Positions 51,165 through 63,770 of a DNA stretch of 64,000 bases are shown here, in pieces. The notes under the pieces are model-generated. The model ran no database searches, had not been told where the DNA came from, and was given only the letters and a program-made list of their open reading frames with translations. Position 1 is the first letter of the stretch. Each line of letters begins with the position of its first letter. Source of the stretch: Glandiceps talaboti (taxonomy: Eukaryota; Hemichordata; Enteropneusta; Spengelidae); assembly GCF_964340395.1 (NCBI RefSeq), contig NC_135562.1, positions 1,197,501-1,261,500 on the forward strand, read 5' to 3'. The translations under genes and the position numbers were made by a program.

Positions 51165-51273
51165 ACCCATCACGAGCACATGCCAACGTGTACACGACAC
51201 ACAAACACCTATATACGCTTGGCAATAAGTGTTACTTCTATAAACGTTATAGTTTGCCCATAGCACAGCAAAG
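51165..51273 (+). repeat. ~100-bp direct duplication, copy 1
   Basis: Matches 51563-51662 in the same orientation (CATCACGAGCACAT, ACACGACACACAAACACCTA, GTGTTACTTCTATAAAC, TATAGTTTGCCCA). Copy 1 has 9 extra bases near its start. Confidence 0.95.
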
Positions 51274-51437
51274 TAAAGTGTTCTGGCCAAGATGTTTCAC
51301 TCAGGCTTTGCAGAGCAGCCTCAATAGGCCCAATCCATCATACTGTTCATCACTTGTGTCCAATCACGTGACCAAAATGGTAATCAGTACTGTTGTTAAT
51401 TTTAGCGGTTTATTCCATAATCTCCGCATACACACGT

Positions 51438-51519
51438 GCACACACACACACACATATATATATATAGAGAGAGAGAAAGAATAAAAACTCATAAAAATAC
51501 ACAATTACGTACACACACA

Positions 51520-51559
<40 letters not shown>
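51438..51559. repeat. CA / TA / GA and CA microsatellites
   Basis: (CA)n, (TA)n and (GA)n run together at 51438-51476; a second (CA)n with CTCA interruptions spans 51511-51559. They lie between the two copies of the duplication. Confidence 0.96.
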
Positions 51560-51560
<1 letters not shown>

Positions 51561-51562
51561 CC

Positions 51563-51662
51563 AAACTCATCACGAGCACATACACGACACACAAACACCT
51601 ATATACACTTGGCAATGAGTGTTACTTCTATAAACATTATAGTTTGCCCACAGCACAACAAA
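51563..51662 (+). repeat. ~100-bp direct duplication, copy 2
   Basis: Second copy of 51165-51273, about 395 bp downstream, directly abutting a (CA)n. Confidence 0.95.
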
Positions 51663-54155
51663 TATAATGACGTCATTAATATGGTGACATTAAACAATGA
51701 TCCTAACTTACGAATAATTGCATATGTTTAGAATATTATGCATTCTTCCAAAGTGCTCCCATAAAACATGAATTAATGCATCTATTAAAAACAAAAGTAT
51801 TGAATTTATTAGAGAAGCCACACAACTGTGACCTCTGGGTACGGCTAAGTAAACTACGCAGTAAAAATCAAACTATTCCTTTAATAGGATGACGTCATTT
51901 CTATGGCAGTCGTTGCATTACAACACAGAGAAAAAAATTGTATTCAATATGAACTCTCCACACACAGTTTATCCTAGGATGGTTATTATCAGTCTTAGGA
52001 AATGAATTTACCAAAGTTAGATTAGTAAACATTATTGTAAACCTCTTTATAATGCTAATGTGGAATTTCAGATAGCTTTTTCCTGCTCTTTTCCTCTTTT
52101 GAATGTTATCTTCGACATTAATCTTTTCGGGTAAGGAATGTAGTCTAGGATTATTCTACACATGTGCAGTTTTACCCTGTACAGGATGCTTATCACATCA
52201 AAACACAGACAAGAACCGACTTTTTACAAAGCATCTTCTTAACTATTCATTTGAAGGTTGGTAAAGATCATCGTAGACTGTTACTGCAAAGTGATGTCGA
52301 GTATAGAGGTCAAACGTGCATGAACTTCTCAATTTACAACTTATCCCTAAAATCTGTGATAGCTGCCTACACGCATGTGCAGTTGATTGCAAAGAATCTT
52401 TCTCGACACGATTACGCTTTTACAACTATTCCTTAAAGAGTTGATATGTTAACACTGCGCATGCGTGGTTCATTGTTATGCATGGTGCAACTTTGAGGAG
52501 ATGGATTTGACGGCTTAACTGTTTCGGCACTCAATTAAGTGTTAAATATAATCGTAGATAAGTGTCGTTTAGGAACATTTATCTTGTACTTTGCATCTTA
52601 TGAGAGGAAATCTCGCCAACAACTGACAACTGATGTATGTATCGTCCCAGAGGAATATTTATCATCATTTTGAAATGCACATACTTGTTTCCATGGTGAC
52701 AGCTAGAAGCTAATTGTTAAAATCAGTATAAATGCAAAGGTTAGAACTCATTGGTACCGTTTGTTCATACAATATTGTGCAGTAATTGTTTGGTGAAGTA
52801 CTTGTATATCATAACGTAGTGTATCGCTATTGAGCCAAAAGTATGTGGTGACCAATGAAAAGTTATTGGTGGCGAATTAAGTTGAGATCTTTAATTTCAA
52901 TGATCATAAATTTAATTTTGAAGCTCAGAAATTAATAAAATCATAAAAAATGAACACATTTTAATATTTAAGGCGGATGTCATATTTATTTGAATATATT
53001 GGGGAAGGCATTTTATACTCAAAGTATGGCGTTACCGACAACCAAAGGAAACAACAAAGTCTGAAATTCTTCTCATCTGGCAGGATAACCACTTTAACCC
53101 TTCCGGTGTTATTCAACCCTTTCCTCTCACGTAACACATGTGGTTGTAGCTACAGATTCGATTTTGGTAGATTTTCTTGGATTTAAGGAAAGAACTGAAC
53201 ATGAAAGGACACTGTTTTCAAGACCCCAACCCAAAATTGAGTTGAACTTAATATCTGCCAAAATAGACTTCAAATGTAGTTACTATAATATTGTGATTTG
53301 TTGCGAAAGAGCTAACTACCAGTAAAATATGTCGACAACGTGGAGAATCAATAGCGGACCATTTACATGTAAACCAGTGTAAATTTTGTATATGAATTAG
53401 TTATCAAATATAGATTTTTTATCATGGAATGTTTTAAAGATATGGCCAAATATAGATTGTCTGTGTATAATAATATTACAAAAATAAATAATTCATCAAT
53501 ATTTCTTTCTAAAAATGGATGTCGATGATGGAGTAAGGATGACGTATACACTTCTCAGTACAAAATTCCAAATCAACGAATACTGTATTACGGATAACAT
53601 TAATATCAATTCATTTCATGAGTGGGATAAATAGGAATTTGTGGATTTTGTTGAAAAAAATGTGAATTTATAATCTTGTTACGTCAAATAGTAAGCTTTA
53701 TGTAACAGGCTGACTGACATTGTGTAGGTTTTGTACAAATCAAACCAAATCAAGTAAGTAGTCGTAATATGGGTCGATGCTGTCAATGTGTAAGTGATAA
53801 ACACTTGTACAAGAAGAGAGCTGAATTCGCCAAGTATTCTATAAATATGTATCAATTACACACACGAGAGTCAGTTGAATAGGAAATAGAGAGTGACCCA
53901 GCTGTGAGTCTTATCAGTACATTAAGCCGGAGATAAATTAATTTTGCACAACTGATAGAACGTCAAAGTAACATTTAACGTTATTTAGTGTCGTAAAGCA
54001 GCGGTGATTAAAGTTGACAAACGTCATGGATAGATAGAAATAAGGTCCGTTATCTGTACATCCTTCAACGAAGTTATTACCACGGATAACAGTGATTAAT
54101 CCTACATTTTAAGTTCAATCATCTACATGTTTCCTTTATTTATTTGATCTTTCAC
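51663..54155. other. Unique AT-rich DNA with two close CRE-like octamers
   Basis: TGACGTCA at 51668-51675 and 51890-51897. Nothing else supported. Confidence 0.45.
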
Positions 54156-54360
<205 letters not shown>

Positions 54361-54491
54361 ACTGTGAATACTAAAATAAGTTTCTTTAAGCTATGATTAT
54401 CTATGAGGATTATTTTGTTTGAGGGCGCTAGTTTTCGAATGGAAAATTCAATTAGACATCAAAAATAGCTTAATACCGTATAACTGACTGA

Positions 54492-54614
54492 GTGTGTGTA
54501 TGTATGTATGTATGTATGTATGTATGTATGTATGTATGTATGTATGTATGTATGTATGTATGTATGTATGTATGTATGTGCGTGTATGTGTACGCGCGCG
54601 CGCGCGCGTGTGTG
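54492..54614. repeat. ATGT / CG / GT microsatellite
   Basis: (ATGT)n to 54578, then GTGTATGTGTA, then (CG)8 at 54593-54608, then GT steps. Alternating purine-pyrimidine throughout. Confidence 0.97.
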
Positions 54615-57030
54615 TATCATATCATGTGTACATGTACGTGTGCGAGTGCGTGTGTGCGTATGTGGAGAGAACTCAGAACAGAATACGTCCTGACAGAATA
54701 CAGTGTGAAGCGCGGTTCGAGTTGACTTTTTAGGGAATTGAGAAGACTATCAATTAATGTTACTAACCAAGTCAGTGAAATATTTTAATAGTTTACTTGA
54801 GTTATATGTACAAATGTAACATTATCTGAAAATAATGAATTCGTTACATTAAAATGTCAAAACAGTTCAACTTTTATTCATCAAACTGCTGCCTGAGTAC
54901 CTGCCATTATTCACCCTATAAGATTGTCTGGAGAATAACCAATGGGACTTTAAAAAGCTAAATATTTGTATAACTATGGCCATGTCAGATAGCCATAAAC
55001 TAATTCCTACGACTGAACAATTACAGCTACTTTACTTACCGGCTGCTTTGCTAGGTACTTTACAAGAGTATTGTGGATATACGTGTTCTAAAATACTGTA
55101 TGGCTTGACTACATTTCCCGCCTAAAGTAGTCATGTCGCAGTAAACTCACGTAACATATATAGTGTTCAAAATTGTCGTCTAAAAATGATCCACAAATAA
55201 ACATACCAGTGATAAGGAATGCTATATTGTAGTAACGTTATGGTAACGAGGCAAAAGAGTTCTTGAATGCCTCAAAAATTTCTCCCTTCATAACTCCCGC
55301 CAAATGTTATACCAACCATTCTTATGTAGTCTTGTATTATGTGAAAGTATAACTTGTCGTCTGCCTACCAAAATGCGCCTAAAATTGCTATCATATCGAC
55401 ACCTTAAACTTTGTTTTGTAAGTGTTCCAAAATTTCGTCTGACGTGACATGAACAGCCCAGAACTGCCGCCAAAATCATTTGGATAGGGACAAACTCTAC
55501 TCCAGTTTAATTACATTGCATTATGGGTAGATTATCATCGCTAACTTGACGATACGACAACTTAATCCAATTAGGTAAGATTAAATTCTTATAATGTAAT
55601 CTTTCCTTGGGATCGACGAAGGTTATACAAAATACATTGTCCATTTGACCAAGGAATCGTATTCTGACATATAACATGTCAATTCAAAGTTTATTGTTTT
55701 ATTCGCACTTCTTTGTCATCAAAGTTACCATGGCAACACCATGAAAATATAAAAATCAATTAAATTATGTCAATTCGATTGAAATTAGAGTTGTTTTATC
55801 AAAATTTGAAACGATATTACGAGTACTAGTGGGACGACCACACTTTACCTTTTAACTCAGTGAGAAGCGTATTGCTATGTTTCCCGCGTTTCACAATCGA
55901 AAATCAAATTTTTAACAAAGTGAAAAAATACCTGTCTTTGTACAAGAACACGATAATTTATCATGGTCTTGACGACATTGTGAATTAATCTTGTTAAATT
56001 TGACTAAACCATGCCAAAGATGCGGATCAAATCTGGGAAAATGCGTTGCCATGGTAACGTTAAGTTTGCACAATCGGAATAGGATGGTAAACATATTTGA
56101 CGACAGAGTTCTGAAAATCTATGTATTTTTAAATATCTTGATCCAATCAGGTTTACGATTGAAAACCGGTGAGTTTATTCACTGTGATGGCGATTCTGTC
56201 GGCTTACATGTCACGTGATCAACTGAATCGGTGATGAAATACAGAAAACCAAGGATTTTCAAGAAAAATCCCAAATTCCCTTCGGTGAAAACCCAGTATG
56301 CCGCAGTCGTCTGCTCAAATCCCAAAACTCTCATTTTCCCGCCAAGACGAATTCAAAAGATTAGTCGCCCCATCACAGAAGGCGGTTAACCGATAATCTA
56401 AGTCGTTTTCATCCCTTGGAAACATTTCGTCTGCTTGTAGCGATTTTTCATTAAAATTTAAGTTTATTTTAGAAATAATCTATAAGTTGCCATAACAATT
56501 TACGATTATGATTTTCTCAGACAACAGTAGATTTTAGTATTCTTGCGATAATAATTTTGTGATCTCTAAAATAGTTCAAACAATGATGACTGATGAATTT
56601 GGTAATACAGTTACTCGAAAGCCGTAAAACGTGTACAATCAAACCTATCAATTTTTGCTACCAAATTTGTACATCCGATCGGCGAAAGATATTTGAAACG
56701 ATCAAGAATACGAGGGAGAGAGAGAGACAGAAAGGTTTCTCTTTGTGTCATAAAACTGTATTTCAATTACATTACACATCTGTAATCGGAAGTTTTTTAT
56801 TAGACTTGTGTCTGTTATGTTGGTCTACAGATCCGCTAGATTTATGTCGTTTTTATTTTCTACATTTAAAGTTTACGTATGACACATTTAACAACTATTT
56901 CAAGTCCCTAGTGCACCTGATCAGACGATATGACGATTCTTTGCCTGATGATTAGCAAATGAAGCGACAACCAATATTATACCATGATGCACAAACCATG
57001 GTAACGTTGAACGCGTTAGCACAAGGTGGG
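54615..57030. other. AT-rich DNA with clustered TTTCCCGC-type sites
   Basis: TTTCCCGC at 55114-55121, 55880-55887 and 56335-56342, plus near matches CTCCCGCCAAA and TGCCGCCAAA in between. No gene recognised. Confidence 0.4.
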
Positions 57031-57325
57031 TTTTACCCTGGTAAGTCACGACAACTCGTATCTACGTCATCGGTTCTTGAGTAGTCGAAATATGAGTCAA
57101 AACATTCCAAATCACCATTATTTTTCTTGATTTTTTAAAATAGAATAGTTTAGGTGTGATTATATTATTTATCAATATTCTCTTTCATTCAGATTGAAAA
57201 TACTCGTGACCCTAAAATTTGTCGCTACTCGTCTATCGACTTGTAGTGACAAGGCCCCGTAGGTCATTCGTATTTTCCTTGGCTACACGAAGAAGAAATA
57301 TTGCGGAAGAATATATAATGATATC
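57031..57325 (+). repeat. Dispersed hairpin-core repeat, copy 3 (full length)
   Basis: Aligns with 27871-28160 over its whole length in the same orientation. The hairpin lies at 57206-57267 (GTGACC / GGTCAT outer pairing, GTCGCTACTCG / GTAGTGAC inner pairing). Shared 3' flank TTTTCCTTGGCTACACGAAG. Confidence 0.85.
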
Positions 57326-57717
57326 GGTTGCCCAGATTACTGTTGACTTGTAGTTTGAACTACCTACCATACATTATTTTCATTTCTTTTATAAAAGTAC
57401 ATACAGATGGTTACTAGTAACAGAATGACAGCTGTTTAATACGAAGTAATTTACATATTATTCAGTGACGTAATAACGATATCCTGAAACGATGGATGTA
57501 TTTCAAGTGCGCCACTTAAATACGTCCGTTTTTAATCTGTAGACAATAAATAATTTGAAAGAAAATAATCGAAATATTCAACAAACTCATAAATTATTCA
57601 TAAATGCAAATAAGATCGTCACAGATAACTGATCGCGTTATTATTAAATGTATCGCATCTTAATTCAGCTTGTATTAATTGTGAAATGATGGCATATGGC
57701 GTGTTGCTTGATAAACA

Positions 57718-57800
57718 TATATAAGGTGTACAAATAAATTGTGTGGTTCCGATTACATTCAATTTTAAAATAGGTGGGGTAGGTAGATTTTTTTTGATTT
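57718..57800 (+). repeat. MITE-like terminal repeat, copy A
   Basis: Begins TATATAAGG, contains TTGTGTGGTTCCGATTACAT and ends GGTAGGTAGATTTTTTTT. It is an inverted match to 61731-61814 over about 85 bp. Confidence 0.85.
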
Positions 57801-58032
57801 TATATATATATGTGTGTGTGTGAGTGTGTAGTTCAGGTTTTCCATTGTTTTCCAAATGGTCTCTATGTTGTTTATTTCTTCCTATCAGATGTACAGCCAT
57901 TACAGATTAGAAGAATAGTTTTATATTGCCTTTTTAAGTTGATGCCAGTTTCCGCACCCACTATTTCTTGCGAGACTTCACGATTTTCGCGATTTTATTA
58001 TTATTTTCCTCAAATACGTTAAAAAAAAAAAA

Positions 58033-58110
58033 GGTTTAGGGTCGGCGTGAAAAACTAGGTGGGGTCGGGTAACCGGAGCCAAACAATTATTTTTATTTGG
58101 CCTAAATAAA
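58033..58110 (-). repeat. MITE-like terminal repeat, copy B (partial)
   Basis: Its outer ~35 bp (AACCGGAGCCAAACAATTAT then TTATTTGGCCTAA) match copies A and C, in the orientation of C. With copy A it could bound a ~390-bp element (57718-58110). Confidence 0.65.
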
Positions 58111-58683
58111 TATACAGGGTTAGATTTGAATCAAAAGTTTTTGTAGTTTTGATACTATCGTTGAAAACAAAATTTTGACTTTATCATTTGATTACATATA
58201 GTATGGTCCAGTAGTTTGGGGATAAACTTTATGACTGACAACACTTTCGATTTAAAAGACAATACCAAAAGAGACAAGTCAACAAGAAATATATTGTAAA
58301 AAAAGAGTGTTTTGTTTCAGTCCCGTAGACATACTCGGATGTGAATGTCCCTAATACAATATGACTAATAATCAAACTGTATAAGGTGTACTTGTATTGT
58401 TTGGATAGGAATAGTGTGATAAGAACTTTTGTATTTTACGAGGGATTCTGCTTGTAGATATACTCAGAAGATAAAATTTGCATATATGCCGTGAAAATGA
58501 TGACAGAGTGGTAGCCTATACCCGAGTACGCCACACGTACATATTAGGAGGATATATAACATATTAATACTTTCATACTGTGACTAGAATCCAAAAATAA
58601 AAATTAAGTTATTTGTGATTTCACTGTGGAAATGATAATATAATACTTTACTGTTTGATACGAACTTTGAACTTTCTATCTTC
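58111..58683. other. AT-rich DNA between terminal repeat and satellite
   Basis: Nothing else recognised. Confidence 0.45.
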
Positions 58684-61303
58684 ATCAAAGTCAATAACAA
58701 AGTGTCTAAACTGACTATCAAAGTCAATAACAAAGTGTCTAAACTGACTATCAAAGTTAATAACAAAGTGTCTAAACTGACTATCAAAGTCAATAACAAA
58801 GTGTCTAAACTGACTATCAAAGTCAATAACAAAGTCTCTAAACTGACTATCAAAGTCAATAGCAAAGTGTCTAAACTAACTATCAAAGTCAATAACAGTG
58901 TCTAAACTGACTATCAAAGTCAATAACAAAGTGTCTAAACTGACTATCAAAGTCAATAACAAAGTGTCTAAACTGACTATCAAAGTCAATAACAAAGTGT
59001 CTAAACTGACTATCAAAGTTAATAACAAAGTCTCTAAACTGACTATCAAAGTCAATAACAAAGTGTCTAGACTGACTATCAAAGTTAATAACAAAGTGTC
59101 CAAACTGACTATCAAAGTCAATAACAAAGTGTCTAGACTGACTATCAAAGTTAATAACAAAGTGTCCAAATTGACTATCAAAGTTAATAACAAAGTCTCT
59201 AAACTGACTATCAAAGTCAATAACAAAGTGTCTAAACTGACTATCAAAGTCAATAACAAAGTGTCTAAACTAACTATCAAAGTCAATAACAAAGTGTCTA
59301 AACTGACTATCAAAGTCAATAACAAAGTGTCTAAACTGACTATCAAAGTCAATAACAAAGTGTCTAAACTGACTATCAAAGTCAATAACAAAGTGTCTAG
59401 ACTGACTATCAAAGTTAATAACAAAGTGTCCAAACTGACTATCAAAGTCAATAACAAAGTGTCTAAACTGACTATCAAAGTCAATAACAAAGTGTCTAAA
59501 CTGACTATCAAAGTTAATAACAAAGTCTCTAAACTGACTATCAAAGTCAATAACAAAGTGTCTAAACTGACTATCAAAGTCAATAACAAAGTGTCTAAAC
59601 TGACTATCAAAGTCAATAACAAAGTGTCTAGACTGATTATCAAAGTCAATAACAAAGTGTCCAAACTGACTATCAAAGTTAATAACAAAGTCTCTAAACT
59701 GACTATCAAAGTCAATAACAAAGTGTCTAGACTGATTATCAAAGTTAATAACAAAGTCTCTAAACTGACTATCAAAGTCAATAACAAAGTCTCTAAACTG
59801 ACTATCAAAGTCAATAACAAAGTGTCTAAACTGACTATCAAAGTTAATAACAAAGTGTCTAGACTGACTATCAAAGTTAATAACAAAGTCTCTAAACTGA
59901 CTATCAAAGTCAATAACAAAGTGTCTAAACTGACTATCAAAGTTAATAACAAAGTCTCTAAACTGACCATCAAAGTCAATAACAAAGTGTCTAAACTGAT
60001 TATCAAAGTCAATAACAAAGTGTCTAAACTGACTATCAAAGTTAATAACAAAGTCTCTAAACTGACTATCAAAGTTAATAACAAAGTGTTTAAACTGACT
60101 ATCAAAGTCGATAACAAAGTGTCCAAACTGACTATCAAAGTCAATAACAAAGTGTCTAAACTGACTATCAAAGTCAATAACAAAGTCTCTAAACTGACCA
60201 TCAAAGTCAATAACAAAGTGTCTAAACTGACTATCAAAGTCAATAACAAAGTCTCTAAACTGACCATCAAAGTCGATAACAAAGTGTCCAAACTGACTAT
60301 CAAAGTCAATAACAAAGTCTCTAAACTGACCATCAAAGTCAATAACAAAGTGTCTAAACTGACTATCAAAGTTAATAACAAAGTGTCTAAACTGACTATC
60401 AAAGTTAATAACAAAGTCTCTAAACTGACTATCAAAGTTAATAACAAAGTGTTTAAACTGACTATCAAAGTCGATAACAAAGTGTCCAAACTGACTATCA
60501 AAGTCAATAACAAAGTGTCTAAACTGACTATCAAAGTCAATAACAGTGTCTAAACTGACTATCAAAGTCAATAACAAAGTGTCTAAACTGACTATCAAAG
60601 TCAATAACAAAGTGTCTAGACTGACTATCAAAGTTAATAACAAAGTGTCCAAATTGACTATCAAAGTCAATAACAAAGTGTCTAAACTGACTATCAAAGT
60701 CAATAACAAAGTGTCTAAACTGATTATCAAAGTCAATAACAAAGTGTCTAAACTGACCATCAAAGTTAATAACAAAGTGTCTAAACTGACTATCAAAGTT
60801 AATAACAAAGTGTCTAAACTGACTATCAAAGTCAATAACAAAGTGTCTAAACTGACTATCAAAGTCATTAACAAAGTGTCTAAACTGACTATCAAAGTCA
60901 ATAACAAAGTGTCTAAACTGACTATCAAAGTTAATAACAAAGTGTCTAAACTGACTATCAAAGTCAATAACAAAGTCTCTAAATTGACTATCAAATTTAG
61001 TCAATAACAAAGTGTCTAAACTGACTATCAAAGTCAATAACAAAGTGTCTAAACTGAAAATCAAAGTTAATAACAAAGTGTCTAAACTGACTATCAAAGT
61101 CAATAACAAAGTCTCTAAATTGACTATCAAATTTAGTCAATAACAAAGTGTCTAAACTGACTATCAAAGTCAATAACAAAGTGTCTAAACTGACTATCAA
61201 AGTCAATAACAAAGTGTCTAAATTGACTATCAAAGTCAATAACAAAGTGTCTAAACTGACTATCAAAGTCAATAACAAAGTGTCTAAACTGACTATCAAA
61301 GTT
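58684..61303. repeat. 33-bp satellite array, about 79 copies
   Basis: The unit contains ATCAAAGTCAATAACAAAG followed by TGTCTAAACTGACT; positions vary between few states (GTC/GTT, GTGTCT/GTCTCT/GTGTCC, AAA/AGA, ACT/ATT). A rare pair of variants (GTGTTT then GTCGATAAC) occurs at 60086 and again at 60449, 363 bp or 11 units apart, so blocks were duplicated. Because 33 is divisible by 3, frames on both strands stay open for over 550 codons (SKLTIKVNNKV per unit on plus). Four-base deletions near 58895 and 60545 and four-base insertions near 60994 and 61133 break the frame, and no start or splice context exists. It is therefore non-coding satellite. Confidence 0.98.
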
Positions 61304-61730
61304 TAAGACAACACATGCCTGTTTAGCGACTGTAGTCACTGTAGTGATGTTTTGGTACAAGGCTAGAATCAACCGTGTCTACTTTTCTAAGAACAATGCT
61401 CCGTCGAATACCTTTTGCAGCTCGATTACTGTTCATGGTAAAAGTACTGCGTCTGTAAAATCACTTTCTAATCATTTTGTTGATAAAAATACTTTTGTTT
61501 TTGTAGTATTTTCACTTGTAAAGTGTAAGTTTTGAAAGAGATAACCAAAACTTGATTATGATGTAAAATTCATCACATTTGCTGAGAAAAGAAAAACCCA
61601 ACATAGACCAGAAAGTGTTTAAAAACTGAAAATCAACATTGCCGTACTCCCAAACTCCAAACTATTTTCATATTTTGTCTCAGTGCATATGACCTTTAAC
61701 ACTACCGTAGCAAAAACGTATCACGTGATA
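61304..61730. other. Unique DNA
   Basis: Nothing supported. Confidence 0.45.
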
Positions 61731-61814
61731 AATAAAAAAAATCTACCTACCCTACCTATTCTAATATTGAGCGCAATCGGAAGCACACAAATTCTTTTTA
61801 TTAGGCCTTATATA
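61731..61814 (-). repeat. MITE-like terminal repeat, copy C
   Basis: Inverted match to copy A: AAAAAAAATCTACCTACCCT, CAATCGGAAGCACACAA, ending CCTTATATA. Confidence 0.85.
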
Positions 61815-63708
61815 AAATTATAACTGGGTACTTAGTCTTTGGCCACTGGTACTAGGTATAAATGTAAAGTTACATTCTACCTAATAGAAAGTGTTAAAGT
61901 CGTGTTAATGTCCTCAAAGTACTAGAGTTGAACGTTGATAAGTTAACATGGCTATGTTTTGCTTGAAGTGTAAGTATTCAATGTAGTACAGTATCCTTTC
62001 ACTGCATACACTAAAGCTAATTATAACTGACACATTTTCAGATACAATTTTCAAATTGGAAACATTGATTGGGGTTTTCGTACTTTTAATATCATCATCA
62101 TAGTCGTCATCATCATATATATTGTGACAGATCCTTCACTTTGATAATGATTGATCTTCAATCTTCAAAAATATGAATAAAAATGATATTATTTAGTAAA
62201 GATATAAACATGGTTACAGCACATGCGCAGTTAGTCTGTCCGCTTTACATACGCACGCCTCAAGGCCCCATTCAATGTGACGAAACCTGATCACTAAAGC
62301 TAGAGATACTCAAACAAAACTTTGTTTCTCTATATAAATTTACATAATTTACAAAAGACGTTTGCCCCATGTGAGCTCTGACGTCATGCAAATTAGCGAC
62401 ATTCAGCATTTTGGATTTGAGGTTGAGACTGGTACTAAAAGATTACATAAATGGCGGTCTACTTTATCATTTAAAACATGAATTTAAAATTCATCCATAC
62501 GGGATAAGCGACATTGCAAATACTACTCTTCACCTGTGACGAGAACAGGAGCTACTACTGTGAGTCGAGGACATCTTAAGTGCATGAAGTGCACTCTTCT
62601 GTAATGTTTCCATGGGCGTACATAAACGATGTATCATCAGATGAACCTGGGCTTGAAAACGATTGAATAGTCTCCTGTGAAATGCTGCTTTGACTTAGAA
62701 AGCAAACCAATACATGCATTTTAATAAAGTAACTCCGACTTTGAGAGAGTATTTATTTCAAACGCTATAAAAATAGAGACGAAAGCTCGAAATAGCATTC
62801 TTGTGTAAATGTATCTTCGGATTCATTTAAGGAAGCATTTAGCTTTCAACCAAACCATCAATTGTGTGACGTCATTTCCGGCACAGTGACGTTTACAAGC
62901 ACTAAAAGTCATATCTCCTTGGCCTTTTTACGTTTGGCAGACTCACGACCCATCTCTCGATCAATGGTCGTCTTTTCAATTAAAGCAGTCAAGTCAGGCG
63001 TGTCGTTTTTACATTTTATGTCTGTATCTAAATAAGTTTTATGTCGTACGAGCTGATGTCAAATTTCTGATATTGACAATTAGGGGATCGTGTTGTTTAT
63101 ACCGCTGTGATCTCGGGTCCTGTGGGATTGTCTAATTGAAAGCCACCAGTAAAGCACTTTTCCCTGACAAAGACGAAATCCTTCATTCGGCCATACCAAC
63201 CTTTCTTTTGTTTCGCGATCAATGTTGTACAATATTAACGTTACCTATGCCGGGGTGATCTTTCTTTGCGTACCATTACGATAACAGCGTGATTTTTGAC
63301 ATTTTTTGAAAGTACAGAGTTCAGTTTCTTCAGTTTATCGTAAGTCATGGTTTTTCGGATTTTTGTTTCAAAGTAAAAGAGAATTTTATTATTTATCAGT
63401 TGCTCTATTTAGTTCTAAGGATGTTAGAAATGCCTTGATATTTGTTTTATCATAAAAACGATCACTGACTGTTGGAAATCAAAATGCGTCTTGCTGGAAT
63501 TCGAATTCGTCACTACATTTCACAATGAAGATTGGTTCGTTTGTTGTTTAAATACATCGCTCGAAAAGAACTCTGTTTTAAAAAAATGAAAAAACCCACC
63601 CCAAAAAGAATGGATAACCTCGTTTATACGCAGACATCCTTTTTCAGGTGTACGTGTACCCATGACTTACAGATAGGACAGTTTTACGATAGGATTATAC
63701 CCCACATG
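61815..63708. other. AT-rich DNA with one weak minus-strand exon candidate
   Basis: On the minus strand, 62693 down to 62576 follows TTGGTTTGCTTTCTAAG and reads a serine-rich tail (SSISQETIQSFSSPGSSDD) to a TAA. It resembles a receptor C-terminal tail in composition only. TGACGTCA at 62379-62386 and 62867-62874. Confidence 0.35.
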
Positions 63709-63770
63709 TGTAGGGTGGTCATTGCCCTAGGGTGGTCAGTGTAGGGTGGTCAGTGCCCTAGGGTCACGCG
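63709..63770. repeat. 31-bp tandem duplication
   Basis: Two 31-bp copies (63709-63739, 63740-63770), each with TGTAGGGTGGTCA and GCCCTAGGGT; they differ only in the last few bases and one internal position. Confidence 0.93.

Noticed and set aside
54700-54730. GCGGTTCGAGTTG as a tRNA B box
   Set aside because: It departs from GGTTCGANTCC at the end, and no A box or cloverleaf was found upstream.
58876-61299. Open frames of over 550 codons on both strands in the 33-bp array
   Set aside because: They exist only because the unit is a multiple of three. Four-base indels break them in several places, both strands are open at once, and no start, splice or composition signal supports a protein.
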